A stretch of DNA of 25,276 nucleotides from RGIG4097 sp964637515 (GCA_964637515.1 CAZWUI010000020.1:1-25276), one strand, 5' to 3'. Counted from the stretch's first letter, positions 6,479-14,679 are shown. The notes: generated from the letters alone by a model not told the origin. A program made the numbers and translations.

Positions 6479-8614
6479 TTATTCTTGCTCTTCATTTTTG
6501 TCGCAGTCGTTTTCTTGTTGACAGACAAACGCATCTTTCGTTTCGTCGAGTGTGTTTTCATCATCGGTTGTGACTTCTTCGTCGGGCACTATGTCGCTTT
6601 CGTCGAGAGCGTAGACGACGTCATCAATGCTTTCTTCGTCTGCGTACTTCTTCTTTTTGACGTTGTTCACCGTCAAAATAGCGGCGCAAAGCAAGACTGC
6701 GATTCCGCAAATCACACCGCCAATGATTGCGTATACGACGTTGCCTATCACGTTGTTTTCCGCGTTGCCTTCAACGATGAGAGTGTAGGTGAAATCGACT
6801 TTTGCGCCCCAAACGCTTGCGGTCACGTTATGACTGCCCACCGTTAGAGTTTGGGTGGAATATTCAAAAGTTGCACCCCTGCCCACTTCTTTGCCGTCGA
6901 CGTACCAAACTATGCCGTCCGCAATCGTAGGTTTGTATCCCGTGACGTCGAGAGAGAAAATCGCTCCGTTTCTGCCGTGTTCATCGACTGTAAAACCGGT
7001 TATGTCCGCACTATCAAATTCCTTGTAATTGACAGAGAAAGTGAAAGGCTCGCTGACAAATTCAGTCACGCTTGTGCTTTCATCGTAGTATTCGCAATAG
7101 AGCGCATACCCTTCCCCTACCTCGCTCGGCACTTCCATATTGAGTTCAACACCCGTGCCCAAATCAATTTTGGTTTCCCCTTTTTGAAGATACCAACGGA
7201 CACCGTAATTCGTCTTTGCGTTGGACGGAATGGGCACTGCTCTGAACTTCACGTCGTCCCCGCCAAGCACCAACTTTGAAGAAACACTACCCGTGATTTT
7301 CACACCGGTAGTGGTGGTGTAAATCATATCCGCATAGGTCTCGTCGTTGAGAAAATCTGCGGTGAGTAGGTTTTTGAGATTGAGCAACGGCTGCGCCTTG
7401 CTATCTGCGGTGTACGTTGTGGGACTTGCATTGACCATGGCACGCAAAATCTCTGTGCTCATCTCTATTCCGGTTTTGCTTTCGATACCACGGTAGCGAA
7501 GCAAGGTGAGTGCGGAGCAAAAACTGACGATAGGTGACGCCATACTTGTACCCGACAATTTGCCATAGCCGTCGTCACCGTCGATGATACTGATGACTTT
7601 TGCACCGGGTGCCGCCAAGTTATAGGACGAGCCGTAGTTTGAAGTCGGCGCAACGACCGCATTGCCATCATCGTCGAACGTGTAGTTCATGACGCCGATT
7701 ACGTTCGAGCAAGCGGCGGGATAATATTGTCTTGAAAACCAATTTGAATCTTTTCCGTCGTTGCCTGCCGCCGCGACGATGAGCATTTCGTTGTCGAATG
7801 CGTCGAAAGTGTAATATCCGCGCGCGCTATATTCTGCGGCAAGGGACAAGTTGACTATATCCGCACCGTTTTCTTGCGCAAAATACAATGCGTTTGTGAT
7901 GACGGGGTCCGCATTACCGTTGTCGTAAGATGCGGTGAATTGAGTTTTTCCCGATGCTTTCGATATCTTGTTGTTTGCTTTTATCGGCAAAATCTTGACG
8001 TAGTCTTCAAGTCCGAAAGCACGTATCAAAAGTGCGACGATACCCGTCACGTGAGTGCCGTGATTGTTGTCGGTGTTGTCCACGAGGTCGAGAGCGATAT
8101 TTCCGCTATTCGTGATAGCGGTTTGAGTGACGGTGCTGTTTCCGTCCACGATTTTGACCTTGCCCGTGGTGTTTTTATATACGTATTTTCCGTCCTTATC
8201 CGTCAACAAAACGTCGTTGAAAACGTCACTGATTTTGTAACTCGTACCGTCCTTGTAAACGTCCTTCACCGAAGATTCGGTTTCGACTCCGTCCTTCACG
8301 GTGTAGGCATACCCTATTCCGCTATCCACGACCGCAATGACGATAGGATCGTTTTTCAGACTTTCCCAATCGAAAGACTTATCGTTTTTCCATGCGTTTA
8401 CGATTGCTTTTGCCGCATTCAAATCAAGATAATCGCTCCCGAAATACCAGTCTTTTGCGTCTTCGCTCGGAAGTGACGAGATATAATCGTTGTAAGACGA
8501 CGGCATATCGGCGTATGCGACCGTCGCAGGTGAGATAAAGGATAACGCAAAAGCGACGACAAGTAGAATTGCCGTCACTATAAGAGCGTTTTGTTTTCTC
8601 GTCAGATTATCCAC
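6479..8614 (-). CDS. Membrane-anchored subtilisin-like (S8) serine protease
   Basis: This 711-residue protein starts at a GTG inside the end of the upstream gene, with GAGG 5 bases before it. Residues 10-35 form a signal peptide ending in an AYA cleavage site. The S8 catalytic domain shows Asp97 (VVDSGIG), His185 (NHGTHVTG), the oxyanion Asn285 (AAAGNDG) and Ser357 (GTSMASP), so it should be active. About 200 residues of beta-rich, Ig-like sequence follow. A single membrane segment lies near 630-655, then a KKKK stop-transfer and a strongly acidic cytoplasmic tail. The protease domain therefore faces outside. No classical I9 propeptide was recognised between the signal and the catalytic domain. 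It overlaps the WG-repeat gene by 13 bases, which implies translational coupling. It may shave or mature envelope proteins (inference). Confidence 0.93.
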   Translation of the reverse strand: MDNLTRKQNALIVTAILLVVAFALSFISPATVAYADMPSSYNDYISSLPSEDAKDWYFGSDYLDLNAAKAIVNAWKNDKSFDWESLKNDPIVIAVVDSGIGYAYTVKDGVETESSVKDVYKDGTSYKISDVFNDVLLTDKDGKYVYKNTTGKVKIVDGNSTVTQTAITNSGNIALDLVDNTDNNHGTHVTGIVALLIRAFGLEDYVKILPIKANNKISKASGKTQFTASYDNGNADPVITNALYFAQENGADIVNLSLAAEYSARGYYTFDAFDNEMLIVAAAGNDGKDSNWFSRQYYPAACSNVIGVMNYTFDDDGNAVVAPTSNYGSSYNLAAPGAKVISIIDGDDGYGKLSGTSMASPIVSFCSALTLLRYRGIESKTGIEMSTEILRAMVNASPTTYTADSKAQPLLNLKNLLTADFLNDETYADMIYTTTTGVKITGSVSSKLVLGGDDVKFRAVPIPSNAKTNYGVRWYLQKGETKIDLGTGVELNMEVPSEVGEGYALYCEYYDESTSVTEFVSEPFTFSVNYKEFDSADITGFTVDEHGRNGAIFSLDVTGYKPTIADGIVWYVDGKEVGRGATFEYSTQTLTVGSHNVTASVWGAKVDFTYTLIVEGNAENNVIGNVVYAIIGGVICGIAVLLCAAILTVNNVKKKKYADEESIDDVVYALDESDIVPDEEVTTDDENTLDETKDAFVCQQENDCDKNEEQE

Positions 8615-9540
8615 TTGACCTCGCCGTCAGGGGTTATCGTACCCCACTTACCGTCCTTTTTGACCTTTGCCTCGCCGTTTTCAAACTGCGTTGCCGCGTC
8701 ATATTCAAAGGGTATAACCACTTGATTTTCCTTGTTGATATAACCGAATTTCGTGACTTTGGAAACAGATGCGAGTCCTTCTGAAAAACTCATAGCAGTT
8801 TCGTATTCAAAGGGAATGACGACGTTATTCTCACTGTCGATATAACCGCATTTTTCGTCAAGTTCAACGGATGCAAGGCCGTCTTTGAAACAAAAAACTT
8901 CGTCATACGTTGCGGGAATCACGGTTTTGAAACCGTCGTAAAATCCCCATTTCCCGCCCTTTTGAATTTTTCTCCATCTCTCGACGGGGAGCGGTTCGGT
9001 GAGTTTTTCGGGTTTTTCAGGCTTTGCCTGAACCTTTTGATTTCCGCCTTTCTTATCCTTTTGAACGGGAGTTTTCTGGGCGGGTTGATTTTTCACCTGT
9101 TGTTTCTTGTCCTGTTTCGGTTGTTCGGGTTTGAATGCGACTCCCTTCGATTTCATTGCGTCGCGGAGTTCAAAGAGCATTTTTTTGTTGAATCCCTGAA
9201 CTTTGAACATATCCTTTTCGGAGCGCGCGACAAGATCGCCGAGCGTGTTTATATGGTTTTTCGCAAGCAATTCGCAGGTGGCGGTAGATACACCCGCGCT
9301 TTCAAGTTGCACGGATGCGACTTCTTTCGAGATGCCGACGGGAGCGGTCATCGGAGCTTGTTTGTGAGCGCGACTGCGATCAAATCTCTTCTCTCCGTTT
9401 TGTTTTTGCGGTTTTCTGTTTTCCGATTTTTCGGGTTTGACCGCTTTTGTTTCCGCAGTTGAAACAGTCGGTTGGGACTTTCCGTCCGCCGATTCGGGTT
9501 TGGAATTATTTTTTCCGTGATAATAAAATTTCTTTGCCAT
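8602..9540 (-). CDS. Alpha-CTD-like helix-hairpin-helix domain fused to WG repeats
   Basis: A 312-residue cytoplasmic protein with no signal peptide. Residues 1-70 are basic and low-complexity (Lys, Gln, Pro). Residues about 76-137 resemble the C-terminal domain of RNA polymerase alpha (LESAGVSTATCELLAKN..NTLGDL followed by a helix-hairpin-helix KVQGFNKK). A second Lys/Gln/Pro-rich linker covers 138-187. Residues 190-312 hold four WG (KWG) repeats with cores WGF, CGYID, FGYIN and WGT, each followed by VIP..Y. The alpha-CTD-like fold binds DNA or proteins in its relatives; WG repeats are putative interaction blades. I know of no function for this combination. Ribosome binding site AAAGGT precedes the ATG. 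It heads an operon with the S8 protease. Confidence 0.85.
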   Translation of the reverse strand: MAKKFYYHGKNNSKPESADGKSQPTVSTAETKAVKPEKSENRKPQKQNGEKRFDRSRAHKQAPMTAPVGISKEVASVQLESAGVSTATCELLAKNHINTLGDLVARSEKDMFKVQGFNKKMLFELRDAMKSKGVAFKPEQPKQDKKQQVKNQPAQKTPVQKDKKGGNQKVQAKPEKPEKLTEPLPVERWRKIQKGGKWGFYDGFKTVIPATYDEVFCFKDGLASVELDEKCGYIDSENNVVIPFEYETAMSFSEGLASVSKVTKFGYINKENQVVIPFEYDAATQFENGEAKVKKDGKWGTITPDGEVKWII

Positions 9541-9557
9541 AGTTTACCTTTTAGGCT

Positions 9558-9586
9558 ATTTTAGCATAAGGCGTAAGGTTTTTCAA
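9558..9586 (-). promoter_or_regulatory. Promoter of the WG-repeat/subtilisin operon
   Basis: On the minus strand TTGAAA (9581-9586), 17 bp, TAAAAT (9558-9563), preceded by TGC. The start would be near 9551, giving a leader of about 11 bases. It is back to back with the plus-strand promoter at 9604. Confidence 0.75.
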
Positions 9587-9603
9587 GCAATAAAGTTATT
9601 ATC

Positions 9604-9632
9604 TTGACTATTTATAAGAAATTATATATAAT
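9604..9632 (+). promoter_or_regulatory. Promoter of the propeller/SH3 gene, apparently leaderless
   Basis: TTGACT (9604-9609), 17 bp, perfect TATAAT (9627-9632). The predicted start is at 9639-9640, exactly where the ATG lies. A longer reading frame beginning with TTG at 9604 would start in the -35 box and can be discarded. Confidence 0.75.
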
Positions 9633-9639
9633 TTCAATT

Positions 9640-11997
9640 ATGGAAATTTGTCGGAAAAAGTCAACGATAGCAATTTTTATAGCGGTATTCGTGCTCGCTG
9701 TGTCCGCAATCGTATTCGGTTGCGGTGAAGTTGCGTACGCCGAAAACGCTTCTCTCGTGCATCCCACCGAGAATTATATCCAATCGGATAGCGTTGACTT
9801 CATCGGTGCAAATTCATCCGTCGTGGCGACTTTCGACAAGACTGCGGGCGTGCTCGCCGTAGACGGCGCAAAACGCTTGTCCCTGCCTGTCGAAGGCGTC
9901 GTGAAAGGCGTGTACGTCATTGAAGACAAAGTCCTTATTGACTGCGCAGACGGACTGAAATATATCTCTCTCACCGCACAAAACCCCATTGTCACGGATA
10001 GCGGAATTTCTTCCTACACCTATATCACCGTCTACGGCAATCGCATATATGCGCACTTTGTTGGCAGAGTGTCCGCATACGACTCGTCTTTCTCTCTCGT
10101 GGCGGACTACGCGGACACCGTTTTCAACAATCTTCCGGTGTTGGTGTCCGACGGCGAAGTCATCTATTCTTTCGTGGCGGAGACCGGTAGCAACAAAGTC
10201 TACGTCTATGACGTAGCAACCGCCGACACGCAAAAACGCACCAACGGATATTTCGTCGAAAGCGCAAGTCTTGGCTCGGTCATCTTCGTGTATAACGGCG
10301 CAAACGTCCTTATCGTCCCCAAAGACGAGATAGACTCCCCTGTCGAAACTTCCATAACAAACGGCATTTTCTCGGCAGTCGGTGACGATTTGTACGTCGC
10401 AAACGGCAAAAAAGGCTATTCGGTCTACACTCTCAACTCCGAAAAAACCGCTTTGAGTCTGAAAGCGACTTACTCGACGTCGGGGGACGGACTTGACAAA
10501 CTCAACGCCCCTGCAGACGTCGCCTATCTCAACGAAAAGCTCTACGTTGCGGACAAAGGCAACGATAGAATTATCGTGAAAGACGGTGCGACGGTCAGTG
10601 CAATTTCTCTGCCCGCCCCCGAAAAAATCACCGCAAGCACAAACGAAATTTTCGCATTGTCCGAAAACTCGATTTACGTCGTCACAAACGGTAAAGTTTC
10701 TTTCACTCACACCTTTGAAATCGAAATCATCGACGTCGTCTACGACGACTTCCTTTACGTCCTGACCGAAAACGGAGTTTCGGTGCTTGTAGGTGGAAAT
10801 CTCTACGACTATTTCACCGTCGCAAACGGTGTTTCGATCACGTCGGACGGAGAAGAAAATCTTTACGTTTTGACGGATAGCGAAGTGATTGCCCTGTCCT
10901 CTCAAAACAAAAATACTCTTCTGACTTTCTCCATAGGAGAAAGCATTGCACCGATCGACTTCGCGGTTGACTATGCGGGCAACGTTTTCGTGCTTGCAAC
11001 AGACGGCAAAATCTACGAATATTCTTGGCAAGACGTCGTCAATTCCAATCTCAGCGAAACCGCTCTCACGGCAACCACTCATACGATTGACGGCAACGGC
11101 TACACTTTCAGTGCAAACTCAATTTGTTTGAGCGATGAAATTCTCTTCACCGTCAAGGAAAACGCCGTCGTGTCAATATCCGTAAACTTCGTGACCAAGG
11201 ACGGCTACGCCCCTATCGGAGCAAGCATAAACGAAGATGCGACCGCAGTTTTGCGTTCGGCAAAAGGCAACGCATTCATCACTTCCGACCTCAATTCCGC
11301 AAGGTCAGTGCGCACGTTTGAAACGGACGTCGTACTTGCCTACGACAACGGAAACGGCAACTACGTCGCAAATATCGCAGGCAAACTCTACTTCCTTTTC
11401 AACTCGTCGGATGCGGTAGCAACCCCCGTTGAAAGCAACGACTATCGCACCAATAAAGATGCAAAAGCGTATCTCTCCCCCGACGGCAAAGGTGAAATCA
11501 CTATCGCCGCAGGCACGAGAGTCAATCTCGTTGACAACGCTTGCAATCTCGACAGCGGAAAATGGTGGAGAATGGATGCGGACGGCACAACCTATTATAT
11601 CGCGCGCGAAGACGTATCCGTCTACGTTGCCCCCGCTCCCCCCGAGCCCGAAAAACCCAAGGCGGTATACGGCAGAGCAAAAGCGGACAGAGCGGGCGGA
11701 GCAATCTACGTACACGTGTCCCCCGACGACAATTCAGACGTCGTATTGACTCTGACGGACGGCGTAAAGGTCGAAGTGCTTGAAACTCTAGACGGCTACT
11801 ATCTCGTGCGCTACGGCAACGATACCGGCTACGTCAGGACAGAACAAATCGAACTCGAAGGACTGACAACCGTCCAAATCATAGCAATCGTACTCTCCGT
11901 CGTCGTTGTGCTTGCAAGCGTGCTTGTATTCGTCGTTACGTACCTGACGAAGCGCAATGCGGAAAACGAAGACTCGAACCAAAAATCCGCAAGATAA
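9640..11997 (+). CDS. Membrane-anchored beta-propeller (NHL-like) protein with two C-terminal SH3 domains
   Basis: I place the start at ATG 9640 (785 residues). No ribosome binding site precedes it, and the promoter positions suggest a leaderless message. Residues 8-34 form a signal peptide ending VAYA. About 35-590 is a beta-rich repeat region with propeller blades. One clear NHL-like blade reads LNAPADVAYLNEKLYVADKG, and several others have the form LYVLT or IYAHF. Residues about 602-665 and 675-740 are bacterial SH3-like (WWRM..DG..YYI and DGYYLVRYGNDTGYV), joined by a Pro-rich hinge. A membrane helix (745-769) and a short charged tail end the protein. It should sit on the outer face of the membrane, possibly touching peptidoglycan. 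Being divergent from the S8 operon with a near-identical signal-peptide end (VAYA), the two may work together (inference). Confidence 0.85.
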   Translation: MEICRKKSTIAIFIAVFVLAVSAIVFGCGEVAYAENASLVHPTENYIQSDSVDFIGANSSVVATFDKTAGVLAVDGAKRLSLPVEGVVKGVYVIEDKVLIDCADGLKYISLTAQNPIVTDSGISSYTYITVYGNRIYAHFVGRVSAYDSSFSLVADYADTVFNNLPVLVSDGEVIYSFVAETGSNKVYVYDVATADTQKRTNGYFVESASLGSVIFVYNGANVLIVPKDEIDSPVETSITNGIFSAVGDDLYVANGKKGYSVYTLNSEKTALSLKATYSTSGDGLDKLNAPADVAYLNEKLYVADKGNDRIIVKDGATVSAISLPAPEKITASTNEIFALSENSIYVVTNGKVSFTHTFEIEIIDVVYDDFLYVLTENGVSVLVGGNLYDYFTVANGVSITSDGEENLYVLTDSEVIALSSQNKNTLLTFSIGESIAPIDFAVDYAGNVFVLATDGKIYEYSWQDVVNSNLSETALTATTHTIDGNGYTFSANSICLSDEILFTVKENAVVSISVNFVTKDGYAPIGASINEDATAVLRSAKGNAFITSDLNSARSVRTFETDVVLAYDNGNGNYVANIAGKLYFLFNSSDAVATPVESNDYRTNKDAKAYLSPDGKGEITIAAGTRVNLVDNACNLDSGKWWRMDADGTTYYIAREDVSVYVAPAPPEPEKPKAVYGRAKADRAGGAIYVHVSPDDNSDVVLTLTDGVKVEVLETLDGYYLVRYGNDTGYVRTEQIELEGLTTVQIIAIVLSVVVVLASVLVFVVTYLTKRNAENEDSNQKSAR

Positions 11998-12034
11998 CAA
12001 ACCACCCAAAACACAACTACCCCAAATGCAAACC

Positions 12035-12068
12035 AAAAAAGACTAACCCCCACGGTTAGTCTTTTTTT
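12035..12068. terminator. Terminator of the propeller/SH3 gene
   Basis: AAAAAAGACTAACC and GGTTAGTCTTTTTTT form a perfect stem with a 5-base loop and T-tracts in both directions. Bases 12069-12222 contain no gene that I can support. Confidence 0.9.
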
Positions 12069-12222
12069 GTACCTAAATTAAATCTTGCGTGGTGTCCCCT
12101 ATTAGATTTTTTTGTAAAATATGCAAAAACTTTTAATAGGGCGGGAATTTTGATTGTGAAATTTCTTTTTGATAATGATTGAAATAATGATTGTTTGTCT
12201 TTTCAACGGCGGTATTGGAGCA

Positions 12223-12252
12223 TAAAAAAACGCAGAACGTAAATCGTTCTGC
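12223..12252 (-). terminator. Terminator of tRNA-Pro
   Basis: On the minus strand GCAGAACG and CGTTCTGC form an 8-bp stem with a 5-base loop, followed by GTTTTTTTATG. It lies 6 bases after the tRNA. Confidence 0.9.
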
Positions 12253-12258
12253 ATTTCT

Positions 12259-12335
12259 TGGTCTGGGTGAGAAGATTTGAACTTCCGGCCTCTTGAACCC
12301 CATTCAAGCGCGCTACCAAGCTGCGCCACACCCAG
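12259..12335 (-). tRNA. tRNA-Pro (anticodon GGG)
   Basis: A 77-base cloverleaf with encoded CCA. The acceptor CTGGGTG/CACCCAG is perfect. The anticodon stem CTTGA/TCAAG has loop ATGGGGT, giving anticodon GGG (Pro). D loop (AGCTTGGTA) and T loop (TTCAAAT) are normal. Overlapping short open frames are artefacts. Confidence 0.96.
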
Positions 12336-12346
12336 ATGACTACGCT

Positions 12347-12375
12347 ATTATAAAACAAGACGGCGCAAAATGCAA
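12347..12375 (-). promoter_or_regulatory. Promoter of tRNA-Pro
   Basis: On the minus strand TTGCAT (12370-12375), 17 bp, perfect TATAAT (12347-12352), 11 bases before the tRNA. Confidence 0.85.
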
Positions 12376-12480
12376 GCATTTTCAATCAAAGAAATAAAAA
12401 CTTGCGACGGTAGTTTTGTTTCTTCTTCGATCAAAGCCATAAAAACACCTTTTGCGGTATGGAAATATTGTTTATACGAC

Positions 12481-12508
12481 TTGAAATATTTTTGAAATAC
12501 TATATAAT
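12481..12508 (+). promoter_or_regulatory. Promoter of the MazG-like gene
   Basis: TTGAAA (12481-12486), 16 bp, TATAAT (12503-12508), then a leader of about 10 bases carrying GAGG before the ATG at 12525. Confidence 0.75.
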
Positions 12509-12524
12509 AAAGACGAGGTAAACT

Positions 12525-12857
12525 ATGGACAAAGACTTTATTGAATTTTGCAACGAAGCGACGAAAGCTTGGGGAGAAAATTCCCAACTCATGATGTGCA
12601 TTGAAGAGATGAGCGAATTGACGAAAGCGATTTGCAAATATATTCGCGTGCAAGGAGAGCTTGACACCCCGGAGAAAGAAAAGCGTCTTGAAGAAGCAAG
12701 AAAAAACATCGTGGAAGAAACGGCGGACGTCACGAATACGGTCGAGCAAATGGCACTGATTTTCGGCGTGGACGAAGTGCAAAAAGTGCGTGAAGAAAAG
12801 ATAGCGCGTTCAGTTGCAGAGTTAATCGAATGGAAAAAAGCAACCGGCAATAATTAA
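12525..12857 (+). CDS. MazG-like nucleotide pyrophosphohydrolase
   Basis: This 110-residue all-alpha protein carries the metal-binding pattern of the MazG/dUTPase-like NTP pyrophosphatase superfamily: EExxE at residues 27-31 (CIEEMSELTKA) and ExxD at 65-68 (VEETADV). Members cleave nucleoside triphosphates to the monophosphate and pyrophosphate and clear damaged or excess nucleotides. The protein is of single-domain size, unlike the two-domain MazG of E. coli. Ribosome binding site GAGG lies just upstream. It is monocistronic with its own promoter and terminator. The exact nucleotide substrate cannot be told. Confidence 0.85.
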   Translation: MDKDFIEFCNEATKAWGENSQLMMCIEEMSELTKAICKYIRVQGELDTPEKEKRLEEARKNIVEETADVTNTVEQMALIFGVDEVQKVREEKIARSVAELIEWKKATGNN

Positions 12858-12880
12858 CGGAAAAGAATGTTTATCATATG

Positions 12881-12907
12881 AAAAAAGGTCGCTTTGCGAC
12901 CTTTTTT
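12881..12907. terminator. Terminator of the MazG-like gene
   Basis: AAAAAAGGTCGC and GCGACCTTTTTT form a perfect 12-bp stem with a 3-base loop; symmetric, so it may act in both directions. Confidence 0.9.
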
Positions 12908-12917
12908 GTTTTATTTG

Positions 12918-12980
12918 CGTTGCTTTCGCTTTTCAAAGCAACGACGAAATCACGCTAAAAAACACCGTGATTTCTTCGTC
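12918..12980. repeat. Two adjacent intergenic stem-loops
   Basis: CGTTGCTTT (12918-12926) pairs with AAAGCAACG (12935-12943). Directly next, GACGAAATCACG (12943-12954) pairs with the CGTGATTT...CGTC segment at 12966-12980, with a 3-base bulge. Neither has a clear T-tract after it, so these are not obvious terminators. Confidence 0.6.
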
Positions 12981-13010
12981 TGACACAAATACTTTATTTC
13001 GCTTTGCTTT

Positions 13011-13574
13011 TCATTTTCCGACGGTGATTCCCGTATGCGTTGCGGTGTACTGCCCTATATATTTTTCCAAAATTGCAATCGCTTCTTCTGCGTTGTCAAC
13101 ACCGTAAATTCTGTCTTCCGGGATTTCGGGATAGCGGATTCTGTGGTCGAGTTTTGTGTCCGCGACCTTTGCACTCCAGCCGTCCACTCCTTTCAAAGAT
13201 ATGATGAGTCGTTTGAGCGCCCATGCGTTGCAACACTCACAAAGGGTACCGCTTCCCCCTCCGACCATAATGACTGCGTCGGAGTTTGCGACGATAACGT
13301 TGCGGTATAGGTCAAGCCCCGTAGCGATGACGATATCCCCTTCTGTTGGAGTTTGTCTGTCAAACTGCGGAAGAATTGCGACGGTGTCCCCTTCCTGATA
13401 AAACTTGGAGGATTTCGCGCCCCTAAACGCTGCGCCCATTACGCCTGCAAGTCCGCCCGACGCGACTCTATAACCGTGGTCCACGAGAGCTTTTCCGATT
13501 GCAAATGCGAATTGTTCTTTCGCACCGCCCTTTTCGATACTGCTGTCGCCGATGATAGAAACAAGTTTTTTCAT
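13011..13574 (-). CDS. LOG/SLOG-fold protein (TIGR00725-like)
   Basis: This is a Rossmann-type protein of the LOG/SLOG group. Residues 8-10 carry a G.SS segment, followed by SGGLAGVM..AF.GA and the strongly conserved VGGGSGTLCE. The family includes the mis-named lysine decarboxylases (cytokinin phosphoribohydrolases, which release a base from a nucleotide) and TIGR00725 proteins of unknown role. The usual PGGxGTxxE motif reads GGGSGTLCE here, as in the TIGR00725 branch. I place the start at ATG 13574 (187 residues) because AGGTGAT lies 6 bases upstream. An earlier GTG start falls inside that ribosome binding site. Substrate unknown, probably nucleotide-derived. Confidence 0.8.
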   Translation of the reverse strand: MKKLVSIIGDSSIEKGGAKEQFAFAIGKALVDHGYRVASGGLAGVMGAAFRGAKSSKFYQEGDTVAILPQFDRQTPTEGDIVIATGLDLYRNVIVANSDAVIMVGGGSGTLCECCNAWALKRLIISLKGVDGWSAKVADTKLDHRIRYPEIPEDRIYGVDNAEEAIAILEKYIGQYTATHTGITVGK

Positions 13575-13592
13575 ATAAATCACCTCACATAT

Positions 13593-13621
13593 AGTTTATC
13601 ACTTACGCATACAAATTTCAA
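13593..13621 (-). promoter_or_regulatory. Promoter of the LOG/SLOG gene
   Basis: On the minus strand TTGAAA (13616-13621), 17 bp, TAAACT (13593-13598). Its -35 box is half of the palindrome TTTCAATATTGAAA (13616-13629), whose other half is the -35 box of the plus-strand promoter. Confidence 0.65.
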
Positions 13622-13623
13622 TA

Positions 13624-13652
13624 TTGAAATTATTTCACTTGCACGCTATAAT
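13624..13652 (+). promoter_or_regulatory. Promoter of the alpha/beta-hydrolase gene
   Basis: TTGAAA (13624-13629), 17 bp, perfect TATAAT (13647-13652). The leader of about 30 bases carries GGGAGG before the ATG. Confidence 0.8.
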
Positions 13653-13690
13653 ATGATATATAAACAAAATTCGACACGGGAGGAAATCCT

Positions 13691-14605
13691 ATGAAAAAAC
13701 TTGCATACGTGAAAGGCAGAGTCGGCGGATGGTTTTTGAACGGCACCGAATATCTCGCAAGAATGATAACCGAGCGCAAGCCGCCAAACGATATGGCACT
13801 TGTCAAAGGCATCAAGTACGGCGACGGCAAGCGTGAAACTCTCAACCTCATCTACCACAAAGACCGCACCGCACGTGAACCGCTTTTCATATACGTGCAC
13901 GGTGGCGGTTGGTGTAGCGGACTTCTCGATATGCGCAACACCTATTGTCAGGAAGTCGTTTCAAACGGATGGTTTGGAGTCAACGTCGGCTATCAGTACG
14001 CCCCTATGATGACCTTTCCCGATCAATTCAAGCAGATATACAAGGCGATAGACTGGATATTCGACCATGCGGAAGAGTTCAACGTGGACACGTCCAAAGT
14101 CCTACTCGGCGGGGAAAGCGCAGGCTCGTACTTCATCTTCTACATGGCGATGATGGCACTCGACCACGGCATGTACGACAAACTCGGAATAGACTTCAAA
14201 CACCGCGACGACTTCAAAGTCACCGCAATGATTTCAAACTGCGGAGCGATCAATTTTGAAACGCTTGCGGACAACAAATTCCCCGGGATGAAATATATGA
14301 TAAACGCATTCACGGGTTACTCCCATAAGGAAATCAAAGCAAATCTCGACAAGGAAGAAATCCGCATTCTCTCCCCTGAAATCCACGAAGGTTTCCCGCC
14401 GACTATGCTCATCTACGCAAGCAAAGACTATCTCAAAACGGAATCTTTTGCGGTGGCAAAACGCTTTGACGAATTGCGTATTCCCTACCATCTATACGAA
14501 TGCACGGGAATAATTTCCCAACACGCATGGGCTATCGCAACCTGCGTGAAAAAAGGCAGAGAGTGCTTGAACGAAACGATTGCTTTTGTCAAACAATATT
14601 TCTAA
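13691..14605 (+). CDS. Alpha/beta-hydrolase, esterase/lipase of the hormone-sensitive-lipase type
   Basis: A 304-residue protein with the full set of motifs. HGGGW (residues 70-74) forms the oxyanion hole, GESAG gives nucleophile Ser143, Asp246 lies in YASKDYL, and His278 in QHAW. The HGGG oxyanion motif and GxSxG are typical of the acetyl-esterase/HSL group, which hydrolyse short acyl esters in the cytoplasm. There is no clear signal peptide, although the N-terminus has a short hydrophobic and basic stretch. Ribosome binding site GGGAGG is 7 bases before the ATG. It is monocistronic between its own promoter and a bidirectional terminator. Natural substrate unknown. Confidence 0.9.
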   Translation: MKKLAYVKGRVGGWFLNGTEYLARMITERKPPNDMALVKGIKYGDGKRETLNLIYHKDRTAREPLFIYVHGGGWCSGLLDMRNTYCQEVVSNGWFGVNVGYQYAPMMTFPDQFKQIYKAIDWIFDHAEEFNVDTSKVLLGGESAGSYFIFYMAMMALDHGMYDKLGIDFKHRDDFKVTAMISNCGAINFETLADNKFPGMKYMINAFTGYSHKEIKANLDKEEIRILSPEIHEGFPPTMLIYASKDYLKTESFAVAKRFDELRIPYHLYECTGIISQHAWAIATCVKKGRECLNETIAFVKQYF

Positions 14606-14679
14606 AACGCACTTTTATTGCTGAATTTCGTCGGTTAAACTCTTGTTTATGGCGGAAATCAAAAGATATTAGGCAAAAT

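Noticed and set aside
9700..9745. Lipobox (VFGC) in the signal peptide of the propeller/SH3 protein
   Set aside because: Phe at the -2 position is atypical and a good signal peptidase I site (VAYA) follows six residues later; the protein already has a C-terminal anchor.
9814..11082. Long minus-strand open frame (422 codons) antisense to the propeller/SH3 gene
   Set aside because: Its product is low in hydrophobic patterning, rich in Arg, Val, Asp and Cys, has no ribosome binding site or domain, and is the mirror of a well-supported gene.
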